Below, in pieces: positions 1-7,791 of a stretch of DNA of 64,000 nucleotides. How positions within the stretch are numbered: the first letter of the stretch is position 1; each line of letters begins with the position of its first letter. Below the pieces are notes generated by a model. The model saw only the letters and a list, made by a program, of their open reading frames with translations, searched no databases and had not been told where the DNA came from. The position numbers and the translations under genes were made by a program. The DNA is from Burkholderiaceae bacterium (GTDB lineage: Bacteria > Pseudomonadota > Gammaproteobacteria > Burkholderiales > Burkholderiaceae_C), in assembly GCA_019751915.1 (NCBI GenBank), contig JAIEMS010000004.1, positions 1-64,000 on the forward strand. Direction: 5' to 3'.

Positions 1-539
1 GCCATGCTTATTCGTCTGCGCGAACATGACCAGATTGACTGGGAGCGTGCGAGCATTGATGGTGCAATGGGGGGGGTCAAGAGACAGGCCCCAACCCCAC
101 CGACAGAGGCAAACTAGGCTCTAAAAGGCACATTGTCGTAGATGCGCGTGGTGTCCCTCTGGTGGTGTTGGTCAGTGGTGCCAATCGACATGATTCGATG
201 TTGTTTGAGCAGTGTTTGAACGCCATCCCTGCACTACGAGGTCTGAGTGGCCGACCGCGCCAAAGGCCCAAGAAATTGCATGCCGATAAGGGGTATGACG
301 CGCGTCGTTGCCGGGCCTATTTGAAGACGCGGGGCATAGTCAGCCGCATTGCGCGCAAAGGGATGGAGAGTAGCGAGAGACTGGGAAGACACCGCTGGGT
401 GGTCGAGCGCACGCATGCGTGGTTTGCGGGCTTTGGCAAGCTGCGAATCCGATTTGAGAGGCGGCTGGATATTCACCAAGCGTTACTGACATTGGCCGCT
501 GCCATCATCTGCTCTCGGTTCGTGGATAGGTTGTGTTAG
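1..539 (+). mobile_element. IS5-family (IS427-like) insertion sequence, right part
   Basis: The window opens inside an insertion sequence. It carries the catalytic part of a DDE transposase split over two frames, which is the usual layout of the IS427 group of IS5. All three catalytic residues can be placed: D in the IDGA motif (codon at 58-60), D in ADKGYD and E in VERTHAW. The left end lies outside the window. I could not identify the terminal inverted repeat or target duplication at the right end, so the true boundary is somewhere between the stop codon at 539 and about 600. Confidence 0.8.
1..539 (+). CDS. IS5-family transposase, 5' partial, read through a -1 frameshift
   Basis: Two frames join into one transposase. 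The upstream frame (codons in phase with the ATG at position 4) ends IDGAMGG and soon becomes non-family sequence. Slipping -1 at the G run gives GQETGPNPTDRGKLGSKRH, the expected IS5 core, and the frame then stays open to the stop at 537-539. The second D (HADKGYD) and the E (VERTHAWF) of the DDE triad lie in the second frame. Without the slip, the upstream frame stops at 115-117. Cut-and-paste transposition is the family role. Because the frames join cleanly and there are no other lesions, this copy could be active, but the N-terminus is not visible. Confidence 0.75.
69..76 (+). other. G8 slippery run, probable programmed -1 frameshift site
   Basis: Eight consecutive G lie exactly where the transposase must move from the orfA frame to the orfB frame. 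Homopolymer slippage, ribosomal or transcriptional, is the known way IS427-group elements make the full OrfAB transposase. The site is seen directly; that it is programmed rather than a degenerative mutation is inference. Confidence 0.6.
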
Positions 540-624
540 CCACTCTAAGTCCCCGGTGGGCAGTTTGACGCTGGGGTGGACGCTTCGCGCAGAACCGGCG
601 TTTAATCGGTGGCTGAGGCTGTGT

Positions 625-1437
625 TCACGGTGCAGCCAAGAAGTCGTAGATTGCCGTCAACGTGGCTTCGGGTGCTTCTGTCATTTGCTGGTGTCCGACG
701 GGTAGGTGCACCACTCGCACATGGTGACCGGCAGTCAGGGCAGCAGAAATCAACCCTTGGGCGGCTTTGGGCGGGGTCATTTGGTCTTGTGCCCCCAAGG
801 CAAACAACACCGGGCAGGTGATTTGGGCAATGGCGGTTTCGCCGTGGGTGTAGCTGTCGCAGGCCACAAACCCCCGGTGAAACACATTGACCTGTGGATT
901 GCTTTGCAGCACCCGCCGCCCCAGAGCCATACCTGCGCCATAGACCCAAAATGCCCCGCCCGAGGGTGAGGCCAGTGTGCTGCGCGAGAACACATTCACC
1001 ATGTGCAGTGCTTTTTCTGGCGCGTTCAGTGCCGATTCAATGAGTGCGGGCGAGACCTTCATGGGGAAAGCTGTGCCCACCAGCACCAAGTGGCTGACGC
1101 GCTCTTTCAGGCGTGCAGCAGCCTCTAGCGCAATCAGTGAACCCCAGCTATGGCCTACCAATGCCGCACATTGCACCCCTGCGGCATCGAGCAAAGCGCC
1201 GATGAAGTCGGCGGCTTGTTCAACGCTGGCGGGTGCATCGCCGCTGCTGCGGCAGTGGCCGGGCAAATCGACTGCCAGCACATTCCAGCCGTGGTGTGCC
1301 AAGGAGCGGCTTTGCAGCGCCCAAACACTGTGGTCATTGAGTACGCCGTGAATCAGCACGACGGTAGGGAAGGTCGGATTGAAGGTTTTGCCGCCGGTGT
1401 AGCAGTAGGTGCGGTGGCCGTTCACATCAAGGTACAT
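625..1437 (-). CDS. Alpha/beta hydrolase
   Basis: A 270-residue alpha/beta-fold hydrolase. The oxyanion motif HG is at 30-31, the nucleophile elbow GHSWGS puts Ser97 in place, Asp218 lies in GAQDQ and His249 in PVGHQ, so the triad is complete. The substrate cannot be told from the sequence. It has no signal peptide, so it is cytoplasmic. Its start codon lies two bases beyond the metY stop, so the two genes are probably one transcript and the hydrolase may act on a small ester or thioester in sulfur amino acid metabolism; that link is only by position. Confidence 0.85.
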   Translation of the reverse strand: MYLDVNGHRTYCYTGGKTFNPTFPTVVLIHGVLNDHSVWALQSRSLAHHGWNVLAVDLPGHCRSSGDAPASVEQAADFIGALLDAAGVQCAALVGHSWGSLIALEAAARLKERVSHLVLVGTAFPMKVSPALIESALNAPEKALHMVNVFSRSTLASPSGGAFWVYGAGMALGRRVLQSNPQVNVFHRGFVACDSYTHGETAIAQITCPVLFALGAQDQMTPPKAAQGLISAALTAGHHVRVVHLPVGHQQMTEAPEATLTAIYDFLAAP

Positions 1438-1439
1438 GG

Positions 1440-2750
1440 TCAGGCTCCTGCTTTTTCAGCGGCTTTGAGGGCGCGTTTGAGGTCGTCAATCAAATCGTCG
1501 GCATCTTCCAGACCAATCGACAAGCGGATGGTGCCTTGCGAGATGCCCGCACCGGCCAATGCTTCGTCGGCCATGCGAAAGTGCGTGGTGCTGGCCGGGT
1601 GGATCACCAAACTGCGGCAGTCGCCCACGTTGGCCAAATGGCTAAAGACCTGAAGGGTCTCGATAAACTTTTTACCTTGGGCACGGCTGCCTTTGATGTC
1701 AAAGCTGAACACAGAGCCAGCCCCGCGCGGCAGCAGCTTTTGCGCCAGTGCGTGGCTGGGGTGTGATTCGAGCATCGGGTGGCCGACGCGGCTCACAAAG
1801 GGCTGGGCGGCCAAAAACTCAACCACCTTGGCGGTGTTGCGCATATGGCGCTCCATGCGCAACGGCAGGGTTTCAATGCCTTGCAAAATCAACCATGCGG
1901 TGTGTGGACTCATGCAGGCACCGAAGTCGCGCAGACCTTCGCGGCGCGCGCGCAGCAAGAAGGCTCCCACGGTCGATTCTTCGGTGAACACCATGTTGTG
2001 AAAACCGTCGTAGGCTGCGCTCAGTTCGGCAAAGCGCCCGGCTGCACGCGGCCCGTCCCAGTCAAAGCTGCCACCATCGACAACGATGCCACCAATGACG
2101 GTGCCGTGGCCCGACAAAAATTTGGTGGCCGAGTGGTAAACCAAGTCTGCCCCCAGCGCCAGCGGCTGCATCAGCCAAGGCGAGGTCAGGGTCGAATCGA
2201 CCAACAGCGGCACGCCCGCTTCGTGGGCTATGGCGCTGACGGTGGGAATGTCGAGCACATCCAAACCGGGGTTGCCGACGGTTTCCCCAAAAAACAGCTT
2301 GGTGTTGGGGCGCACAGCGGCGCGCCAGCCGTCAATGTCGCCGGGTTTGACAAAGGTGGTTTCGATACCAAAGCGGCGCATGGTGTAGTGCAGCAGGTTT
2401 TGCGAGCCACCGTACAGTGCCGTGCTGGCAACGATGTGGCTGCCTGCGCCCATCAGGGTGGCAATGCTCAGGTGCAGTGCCGCTTGGCCGCTGGCGGTGG
2501 CAATGGCACCCACGCCGCCTTCCAGCGCTGCTACGCGCTGCTCTAACACCGCATTGGTCGGGTTGCTGATGCGGCTATAGACGTGGCCGGGGCGCTCGAG
2601 GTTAAACAGCGCCGCAGCGTGGTCGCTGGACTCAAAAACGAACGAGGTCGTCAGGTGGATGGGTACGGCGCGTGCGCCTGTGGTGGGGTCGGGGCTGGCA
2701 CCTGCGTGCAGGGCCAGCGTGTCAAAGCCAGGATCGGCATAACCGGGCAT
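1440..2750 (-). CDS. metY: O-acetylhomoserine sulfhydrylase (PLP enzyme)
   Basis: A Cys/Met-metabolism PLP enzyme of 436 residues. It replaces the acyl group of O-acetylhomoserine with sulfide, giving homocysteine for methionine synthesis. The PLP lysine is Lys210 in SATKFLSGHG; YSRISNPT (58-65) and the SGQAAL segment (87-92) are family cofactor-binding motifs. Its length fits MetY better than the shorter MetZ/MetB. The open frame runs 16 codons further upstream, but ATG at 2750 is preceded by GGAGA at good spacing and begins the family homology, so I use it. It is followed two bases later by the hydrolase gene and is transcribed divergently from the CBS-domain gene. O-succinylhomoserine as substrate cannot be excluded. 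Confidence 0.88.
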   Translation of the reverse strand: MPGYADPGFDTLALHAGASPDPTTGARAVPIHLTTSFVFESSDHAAALFNLERPGHVYSRISNPTNAVLEQRVAALEGGVGAIATASGQAALHLSIATLMGAGSHIVASTALYGGSQNLLHYTMRRFGIETTFVKPGDIDGWRAAVRPNTKLFFGETVGNPGLDVLDIPTVSAIAHEAGVPLLVDSTLTSPWLMQPLALGADLVYHSATKFLSGHGTVIGGIVVDGGSFDWDGPRAAGRFAELSAAYDGFHNMVFTEESTVGAFLLRARREGLRDFGACMSPHTAWLILQGIETLPLRMERHMRNTAKVVEFLAAQPFVSRVGHPMLESHPSHALAQKLLPRGAGSVFSFDIKGSRAQGKKFIETLQVFSHLANVGDCRSLVIHPASTTHFRMADEALAGAGISQGTIRLSIGLEDADDLIDDLKRALKAAEKAGA

Positions 2751-2863
2751 GGGTGTCTCCAGTGTGAATACAAACGCAAATGCAAATAGCGCTGGCATTG
2801 TGGGCTATATTTGAAAAACAACTTTATGTCTTTTTTAGGTACCACACGGAGACCCCCCACACC
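2751..2863. promoter_or_regulatory. Divergent intergenic region metY / CBS protein
   Basis: These 113 bases separate two divergent genes and must hold both promoters. The middle is AT-richer than its flanks. I see ribosome sites on both sides (GGAGA for metY, CGGAGA for the CBS gene) but no convincing -35/-10 pair and no known riboswitch for the methionine gene. Confidence 0.5.
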
Positions 2864-3328
2864 ATGAAAGTCAGCGACATCCTTCGACTCAAGGGCAGCA
2901 CCCTTTACACCGCCACCCCTTCAGAGACGCTTGCACAGGCCGTGCAGTTGATGGCCGAGAAAGACATGGGTTCGCTCGTTGTCATGGAGCACGGCGATTT
3001 GGTGGGCATGCTCACTTTCCGCGAGGTCATCCAAGCCTTGGTGAAAAACAACGGCAACGTCGGCACCATGCTCGTGCGCTCGGCCATGGACGACCATCCG
3101 CTGACCTGCACCACCGAGACCGATATGGACGAGGTGCGCCGCATGATGCTCGACCGCCACGCGCGCTACATGCCAGTGATGGACAAGCGCATGCTGATGG
3201 GGGTGATCAGTTTTTACGACGTGGCTAAAGCGGTGGTCGATAGCCAGAATTTTGAAAACAAGATGCTCAAAGCCTACATCCGCGACTGGCCGACCGGCGA
3301 AGAAAACTCCGAATCGGCATCCATTTAA
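2864..3328 (+). CDS. Two-CBS-domain protein
   Basis: A 154-residue protein made almost wholly of a CBS pair: CBS1 about residues 12-60 and CBS2 about 75-125, with a short charged tail. Such stand-alone CBS pairs bind adenine nucleotides and act as energy sensors or regulatory partners; the partner here is unknown. The frame is open further upstream, but the ATG at 2864 has a GGAGA ribosome site and starts at the conserved MKVSDIL block. It is divergent from metY, and a dispersed repeat separates it from aroC. Confidence 0.88.
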   Translation: MKVSDILRLKGSTLYTATPSETLAQAVQLMAEKDMGSLVVMEHGDLVGMLTFREVIQALVKNNGNVGTMLVRSAMDDHPLTCTTETDMDEVRRMMLDRHARYMPVMDKRMLMGVISFYDVAKAVVDSQNFENKMLKAYIRDWPTGEENSESASI

Positions 3329-3363
3329 GGCAAAAAAGGCTTCTGGCCCGCAGCAGTCCATCT

Positions 3364-3420
3364 TTAGTAGCTATCAAAATAGTAGCTATTTAAAACCTGC
3401 TGCGCCGCTTGTGCTCTGGG
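3364..3420 (+). repeat. Dispersed Comamonadaceae-type repeat, copy 1
   Basis: Contains AGTAGCTATCAAAATAGTAG followed by GCTATTTAAAA and a GC-rich right half. It resembles the other copies listed here, with the left inverted repeat (GCTAT...ATAGC) most obvious. It lies in the gap between the CBS gene and aroC and stops about 14 bases before the aroC start. Confidence 0.6.
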
Positions 3421-3433
3421 ATAATCAGCCGCC

Positions 3434-4531
3434 ATGAGCGGCAATACTTTTGGCACCCTTTTCGCAGTCACCAACTTTGGTGAATCCCACGGCCCAGCCA
3501 TCGGCTGCGTGATTGACGGCTGTCCCCCCGGCATGGCTTTGACCGAGGCCGACATCCAAGCCGATCTTGATCGTCGCCGTCCCGGCACCAGCCGCCACGT
3601 CACCCAGCGCAATGAACCCGATGCAGTCGAGATTTTGTCGGGGGTGTACCAAGGCCAGACCACCGGCACCCCGATTGCGTTGTTGATTCGCAATACCGAT
3701 CAGCGCAGCAAAGATTACGGCGATATTGCCCAGACTTTTCGTCCCGGCCATGCCGATTACACCTATTGGCACAAGTACGGCTTGCGCGACCCGCGCGGCG
3801 GTGGTCGCTCGTCGGCCCGCCTGACTGCGCCGACCGTCGCCGCCGGAGCGGTGGCTAAAAAGTGGCTGGCTGAAAAATACGGCACCCAGTTTCGCGCCTG
3901 CATGACCCAATTGGGCGAGTTGGCGATACCGTTTGAGGGCTGGGAGCATGTGCCGAACAACCCCTTCTTTGCCCCGGTGGCCGATGTGGCCCGCTACGAA
4001 GACTACATGGATGCCCTGCGCAAGGCAGGCGACTCCTGCGGTGCCCGCATTCGTTTGCAAGCCAGCGGTGTGCCTGTGGGCTTGGGTGAACCCTTGTTCG
4101 ATAAGCTCGATGCCGATATTGCTTACGCCATGATGGGCCTGAACGCCGTCAAGGGGGTCGAAATTGGCGCGGGCTTTGCCAGCGTCGCCCAGCGCGGCAC
4201 CGAGCATGGCGACTCACTGACCCCCGGTGGCTTTCGCAACAACAACGCCGGTGGGGTGCTCGGCGGCATTAGCACCGGGCAAGACATCGAAGTCAGCATT
4301 GCCATCAAACCGACCAGCTCGATCATCAGTCCACGCGAATCGATTGACATCCACGGCCACAGCGCTGAGGTCATCACCAAGGGGCGCCACGACCCCTGCG
4401 TGGGGATTCGTGCCGCACCGATTGCCGAGGCTTTGTTGGCTTTGGTGTTGATCGACCACGCCCTGCGCCACCGCGCCCAGTGCGGTGACGTGGCGCATGC
4501 GGTGGCCCCGATTCCGGCAACTACAGCGTAA
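3434..4531 (+). CDS. aroC: Chorismate synthase
   Basis: A 365-residue chorismate synthase, about the length of the E. coli enzyme. It makes chorismate from 5-enolpyruvylshikimate-3-phosphate with reduced FMN, the last common step to aromatic amino acids and folate. Three family signatures are visible: [18 protein letters not shown] near residue 16, the [10 protein letters not shown] block near 127, and [10 protein letters not shown] at 318. The gene stands alone with a dispersed repeat on each side, so it is probably monocistronic. The ATG is the obvious start; no strong ribosome site precedes it. Confidence 0.97.
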   Translation: MSGNTFGTLFAVTNFGESHGPAIGCVIDGCPPGMALTEADIQADLDRRRPGTSRHVTQRNEPDAVEILSGVYQGQTTGTPIALLIRNTDQRSKDYGDIAQTFRPGHADYTYWHKYGLRDPRGGGRSSARLTAPTVAAGAVAKKWLAEKYGTQFRACMTQLGELAIPFEGWEHVPNNPFFAPVADVARYEDYMDALRKAGDSCGARIRLQASGVPVGLGEPLFDKLDADIAYAMMGLNAVKGVEIGAGFASVAQRGTEHGDSLTPGGFRNNNAGGVLGGISTGQDIEVSIAIKPTSSIISPRESIDIHGHSAEVITKGRHDPCVGIRAAPIAEALLALVLIDHALRHRAQCGDVAHAVAPIPATTA

Positions 4532-4533
4532 AA

Positions 4534-4605
4534 GTTGCTATTTTGTTGCTATATAAATCATAGCGTCAATAGCTTGCTGGTAAAGGGCTAGAGGCGAATT
4601 TTGCT
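4534..4605 (+). repeat. Dispersed repeat, copy 2
   Basis: Starts GTTGCTATTTTGTTGCTAT and ends with CTTGCTGGTAAAGGGCTAGAG, one of the clearer right halves of the family. It fills most of the space between the converging aroC and nrdR genes and could also serve as a bidirectional 3' structure. Confidence 0.7.
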
Positions 4606-4647
4606 TAAAAGATGCCTCAAACAGGGTGCCAAGGCCGCCGGAGCGCC

Positions 4648-5097
4648 TCACTGGCGCACTTGATCGACCAAGGTTTTGAATTCGTCAATGTCTTCAAAAC
4701 TACGGTAAACACTGGCGTAGCGAATGTAGGCCACTTTATCGAGCTTTTGCAACGCGCGCATGACCAATTCGCCGATGCTGCTGGAGGCAATCTCGCGCTG
4801 CCCGAGGTTGAGCAAAAGTTCTTCGATGCTTTCAATAGCGGCATCAATTTGTGCCGTACTAACGCGGCGCTTGCGCAGCGCAATGCTGAAAGAGCCGAGC
4901 AATTTGGTGCGGGCGTACTCGGTGCGCCGCCCGTCTTTTTTGACCACCACCGGAAAGCTGACTTCGGGTCGCTCGTAGGTGGTAAAACGCTTTTCGCAGG
5001 CGCTGCACCTGCGCCTGCGGCGAATGCAATCCCCATCTTCAGACACCCTGGTTTCAACGACTTGCGTATCTTGGTGGCTGCAGAAGGGGCATTTCAT
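4648..5097 (-). CDS. nrdR: Transcriptional repressor NrdR
   Basis: A 149-residue NrdR. The N-terminal zinc ribbon uses Cys3, Cys6, Cys31 and Cys34, followed by an arginine-rich strand and an ATP-cone from about residue 49 to 139. NrdR senses ATP/dATP and represses ribonucleotide reductase genes through NrdR boxes. It begins 15 bases after glyA ends and is likely cotranscribed from the glyA promoter, an arrangement common in Burkholderiales that places it under the ZTP riboswitch too. Confidence 0.97.
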   Translation of the reverse strand: MKCPFCSHQDTQVVETRVSEDGDCIRRRRRCSACEKRFTTYERPEVSFPVVVKKDGRRTEYARTKLLGSFSIALRKRRVSTAQIDAAIESIEELLLNLGQREIASSSIGELVMRALQKLDKVAYIRYASVYRSFEDIDEFKTLVDQVRQ

Positions 5098-5112
5098 GGC
5101 GCAGACCGGGTT

Positions 5113-6357
5113 TTAGCGGTAAACCGGAAAGCGCGCGGTCAGTGCATTGACCTTGGCGCGCACCGCCGCGATGTGGGCTTCGTCGCGTGGGTTATCGAGC
5201 ACATCGGCCAGTAAATTGGCGGTCAGGCGGGCTTCTTCGTCCTTGAAACCGCGCGTGGTCATGGCCGGTGTACCTACGCGAATGCCACTGGTGACCATGG
5301 GTTTTTCAGGGTCATTGGGGATGGCATTCTTGTTGATGGTCATGTGGGCGCTGCCCAGCACGGCCTCGGCTTCCTTGCCAGTAATGCCCTTGGCGCGCAA
5401 ATCGACCAGCATGACGTGCGATTCGGTGCGACCGCTGACAATGCGCAGACCGCGCTCGGTCAGTGTCTCGGCAACGATCTGTGCATTCTTGAGCACTTGC
5501 TGTTGGTATTGCTTGAACTCGGGTTGCAGCGCTTCTTTGAACGCCACAGCCTTGGCTGCGATGACGTGCATCAGCGGGCCACCTTGCAGACCGGGGAAAA
5601 TGGCGCTGTTGATGGCCTTTTCGTGCTGGGCCTTCATCAAGATAATGCCCCCGCGTGGGCCGCGCAGACTCTTGTGCGTGGTGGAGGTGACCACATCGGC
5701 AAATGGCACTGGGTTGGGGTAGATGCCCGCAGCAATCAAGCCTGCGTAGTGGGCCATATCGACCATAAAAATAGCGCCAACGTCTTTGGCAACCTTGGCA
5801 AAACGCTCAAAGTCGATCCGCAGGCTGTAGGCCGAGGCACCCGCGACGATCAGCTTGGGCTTGGACTCATGGGCCTTGCGTTCCATCGCGTCGTAGTCGA
5901 TTTCTTCTTTGTCGTTCAGGCCGTAGCTGACGACGTTAAACCACTTGCCGCTCATGTTCAGAGCCATGCCGTGCGTCAAGTGACCGCCTTCGGCCAAACT
6001 CATGCCCATGATGGTGTCGCCGGGCTTCAAGAAGGCCAAAAACACCGCTTCGTTGGCCGAGGCACCGCAGTGGGGCTGGACATTGGCTGCATCGGCACCA
6101 AAAATTTGCTTCACGCGGTCAATGGCCAGTTGCTCGGCCACATCGACGTATTCGCAGCCGCCGTAGTAACGCTTGCCGGGATAGCCTTCAGCGTACTTGT
6201 TGGTCAGTTGCGAGCCTTGCGCCCACATGACAGCGGGCGAGGCGTAGTTCTCGCTGGCGATCAGCTCAATGTGGTGCTCTTGCCGGGCGTTTTCAGCCTG
6301 AATAGCGGCAAAAATTTCGGGGTCGGTTTGTTCGACGAGGATATTGCGTTGGTACAT
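5113..6357 (-). CDS. glyA: Serine hydroxymethyltransferase
   Basis: A 414-residue SHMT that interconverts serine and glycine while loading tetrahydrofolate with a one-carbon unit. The PLP lysine is Lys229 in [14 protein letters not shown], the same number as in E. coli; the glycine-rich YYGGCEYVD block is at 64-72. The open frame extends 46 codons upstream, but that stretch lies over the ZTP riboswitch and has no family homology, so I start at ATG 6357. No strong ribosome site is visible before it, which fits translation control by the leader. Confidence 0.96.
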   Translation of the reverse strand: MYQRNILVEQTDPEIFAAIQAENARQEHHIELIASENYASPAVMWAQGSQLTNKYAEGYPGKRYYGGCEYVDVAEQLAIDRVKQIFGADAANVQPHCGASANEAVFLAFLKPGDTIMGMSLAEGGHLTHGMALNMSGKWFNVVSYGLNDKEEIDYDAMERKAHESKPKLIVAGASAYSLRIDFERFAKVAKDVGAIFMVDMAHYAGLIAAGIYPNPVPFADVVTSTTHKSLRGPRGGIILMKAQHEKAINSAIFPGLQGGPLMHVIAAKAVAFKEALQPEFKQYQQQVLKNAQIVAETLTERGLRIVSGRTESHVMLVDLRAKGITGKEAEAVLGSAHMTINKNAIPNDPEKPMVTSGIRVGTPAMTTRGFKDEEARLTANLLADVLDNPRDEAHIAAVRAKVNALTARFPVYR

Positions 6358-6385
6358 GGTGTGTGGCAGTCCGATGAACTGGTGT

Positions 6386-6400
6386 CCCTTGAAGCAAGGG
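6386..6400 (-). promoter_or_regulatory. Short hairpin after the glyA riboswitch
   Basis: A perfect 6-bp stem with a 3-base loop (CCCTTG-CTT-CAAGGG on the minus strand) directly follows the riboswitch core and lies 29-43 bases before the glyA start. It has no U tract, so it is not an intrinsic terminator; it may be part of a translational expression platform. Confidence 0.45.
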
Positions 6401-6552
6401 CTGCCCAGGCGAACGGCTGAATCACCCAGGGCCAAAACCCCAAGCGGCACGCTCCCCAGTGGTTTGCCAAGGGCCAAGCCCCTGCGGGTTTCCACTTCAG
6501 CGGCGGCAGTCCCGGTGCGGGGCGACCGCGCCTATCGCCAGTCGCGTACCCC
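6401..6552 (-). promoter_or_regulatory. ZTP (pfl) riboswitch upstream of glyA
   Basis: Read on the minus strand, the leader holds the conserved pieces of the ZTP/pfl riboswitch in order: CGCGACTGGCG at the 5' end, a GTGGAA strand, CCACTGGGGAGCGTGCCG in the middle and GCCGTTCGCCTGGGCA at the 3' end. The class senses the purine intermediate ZMP/ZTP, which builds up when 10-formyl-tetrahydrofolate runs short, and switches on one-carbon genes such as glyA. The match is by eye to the published consensus; the variable middle arm makes the overall length approximate. Confidence 0.88.
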
Positions 6553-6569
6553 ATAAGTGTAGCTGAGGC

Positions 6570-7412
6570 TTACGAGCCAGACAACAAAGCAACCTTGTCA
6601 GCCCCTGTAGGCGCTGGGGTGATGGTGGTGGGGCGTGCCAAAGGTGCAGCGGGCGCAGCGTGGATTGCCAACAGGGGCAAAGCCATTGCCACTGGGCGAC
6701 CACCTGCCACCTTGCGCAGCCGCGCGTGCTCGGCCAGTACCTTGGTGGCATAGCCGCCGTCGTCGAGCTGGTTGCCCGCCCCGACGTAGTAACGCAATCC
6801 CCCTTCCACCGAACCGGCGCGGGCAATGCACTCCATGAGCACCTTGACACCGACGCGCAAATTGGTCACAGGGTCAAACGCTGCCAATTGGCCGCCCACA
6901 TCTTCATATTTATCGGTATGAAGGCGGGTCATCACTTGCATCAGGCCTTGTGCGCCTACCGAACTTTGCGCAAACGGATTGAAGTTGGACTCGACTGCCA
7001 TCACCGCCAAAATCAGGGTCGGATCGAGTTTGACGCGGGAACCGGTTTCATAAGCCTCGGCCACCAGCAAACTCAGCGGCTCTGGAGCCACCCGGTATTT
7101 TTTGCTTAACCAGTAAGCGACCTTGGCTTGCTCCTTGGGCAAGTCTTTGGGGTTGGCAGCCATTGCACGTTCGCTAGGCTCGGGTTCCAACTCAGGTTCT
7201 CCCAGCAAAGCCTCTTGCCGGGCTTGGAGCCATTCGATCAACTGTTCTTCGCCTTCTTGGCGCAGGTCGGGACGGGCCGTCAAAGCGATGGCTACAAAGG
7301 CAACGGTTAGCCCTAAGAGGGCAAAACTGTTGTGGGTGATTTCAAGAAAACCATGGATCACATCGGTGGCAAAGGTGCGTAGACCGGAGATCATTTTTCC
7401 TGACGCTGTCAT
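6570..7412 (-). CDS. Membrane-anchored lytic transglycosylase (SLT domain)
   Basis: A 280-residue protein with one membrane segment at about 30-46, a Glu/Pro-rich linker at 65-85, and a soluble SLT (goose lysozyme-like) domain from about 127 to 230. The catalytic glutamate is Glu141 in AVMAVESNFNP, followed by the family GAQGLMQV motif. It would cut peptidoglycan glycan strands from the inner membrane side. The frame is open upstream to 7628, but ATG 7412 has an AAGGAAAG ribosome site and starts sensible sequence. The tail after about 245 is Pro/Ala-rich and of no known function. Confidence 0.88.
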   Translation of the reverse strand: MTASGKMISGLRTFATDVIHGFLEITHNSFALLGLTVAFVAIALTARPDLRQEGEEQLIEWLQARQEALLGEPELEPEPSERAMAANPKDLPKEQAKVAYWLSKKYRVAPEPLSLLVAEAYETGSRVKLDPTLILAVMAVESNFNPFAQSSVGAQGLMQVMTRLHTDKYEDVGGQLAAFDPVTNLRVGVKVLMECIARAGSVEGGLRYYVGAGNQLDDGGYATKVLAEHARLRKVAGGRPVAMALPLLAIHAAPAAPLARPTTITPAPTGADKVALLSGS

Positions 7413-7791
7413 AGCTTTCCTTTCTGCGGCGCGGTCTGAACATCGGGATCCCTTGTGGGGGTGCCTCAAAGTCAAAAACTTTCGCCTGGATTGGTACGCC
7501 ATCAAATTCGGGCTTGGCGCGCAGCGCCTGTGAGCATCGAATTGACTTAGCCGGATTCGGCAGCGGGTTGGGGGTTTGTACGAGCCCTTGACGGGTCTGG
7601 CGGATTCTAGAAGCGTATTTAATAGCAAGTCAATACTAATAAAGTTAATTAAGAGACATTAAGGTTATTTAATGACTGTATGTAAATACAGTTTTTTGCC
7701 ATTTTTGGAGGGGTAAGGAATGGTAGTAGCAAGGCGGTTTCTGTTCCAATGGCCGTTTTAGAACCTTGGGTCTGCCCTGAAAATTTTGGTC
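7413..7791. other. 379-base divergent intergenic region
   Basis: No gene is supported here. The left part (7413-7560) would be the leader of the transglycosylase gene; its minus-strand reading frame is open but unlike any family. The centre, 7610-7700, is markedly AT-rich (runs such as TTAATTAAGAGACATTAAGG) and contains the small inverted repeat ACTGTATGTAAATACAGT. This is where promoters for both genes most likely sit. I found no riboswitch I could name. Confidence 0.5.

Noticed and set aside
6358..6495. 46-codon N-terminal extension of glyA
   Set aside because: It is the in-frame translation of the ZTP riboswitch; family homology starts at ATG 6357.
7440..7560. A possible c-di-GMP (GEMM) or glycine riboswitch in the leader of the lytic transglycosylase gene
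   Set aside because: Some hairpins are visible, but none of the conserved core strings of these classes is present.
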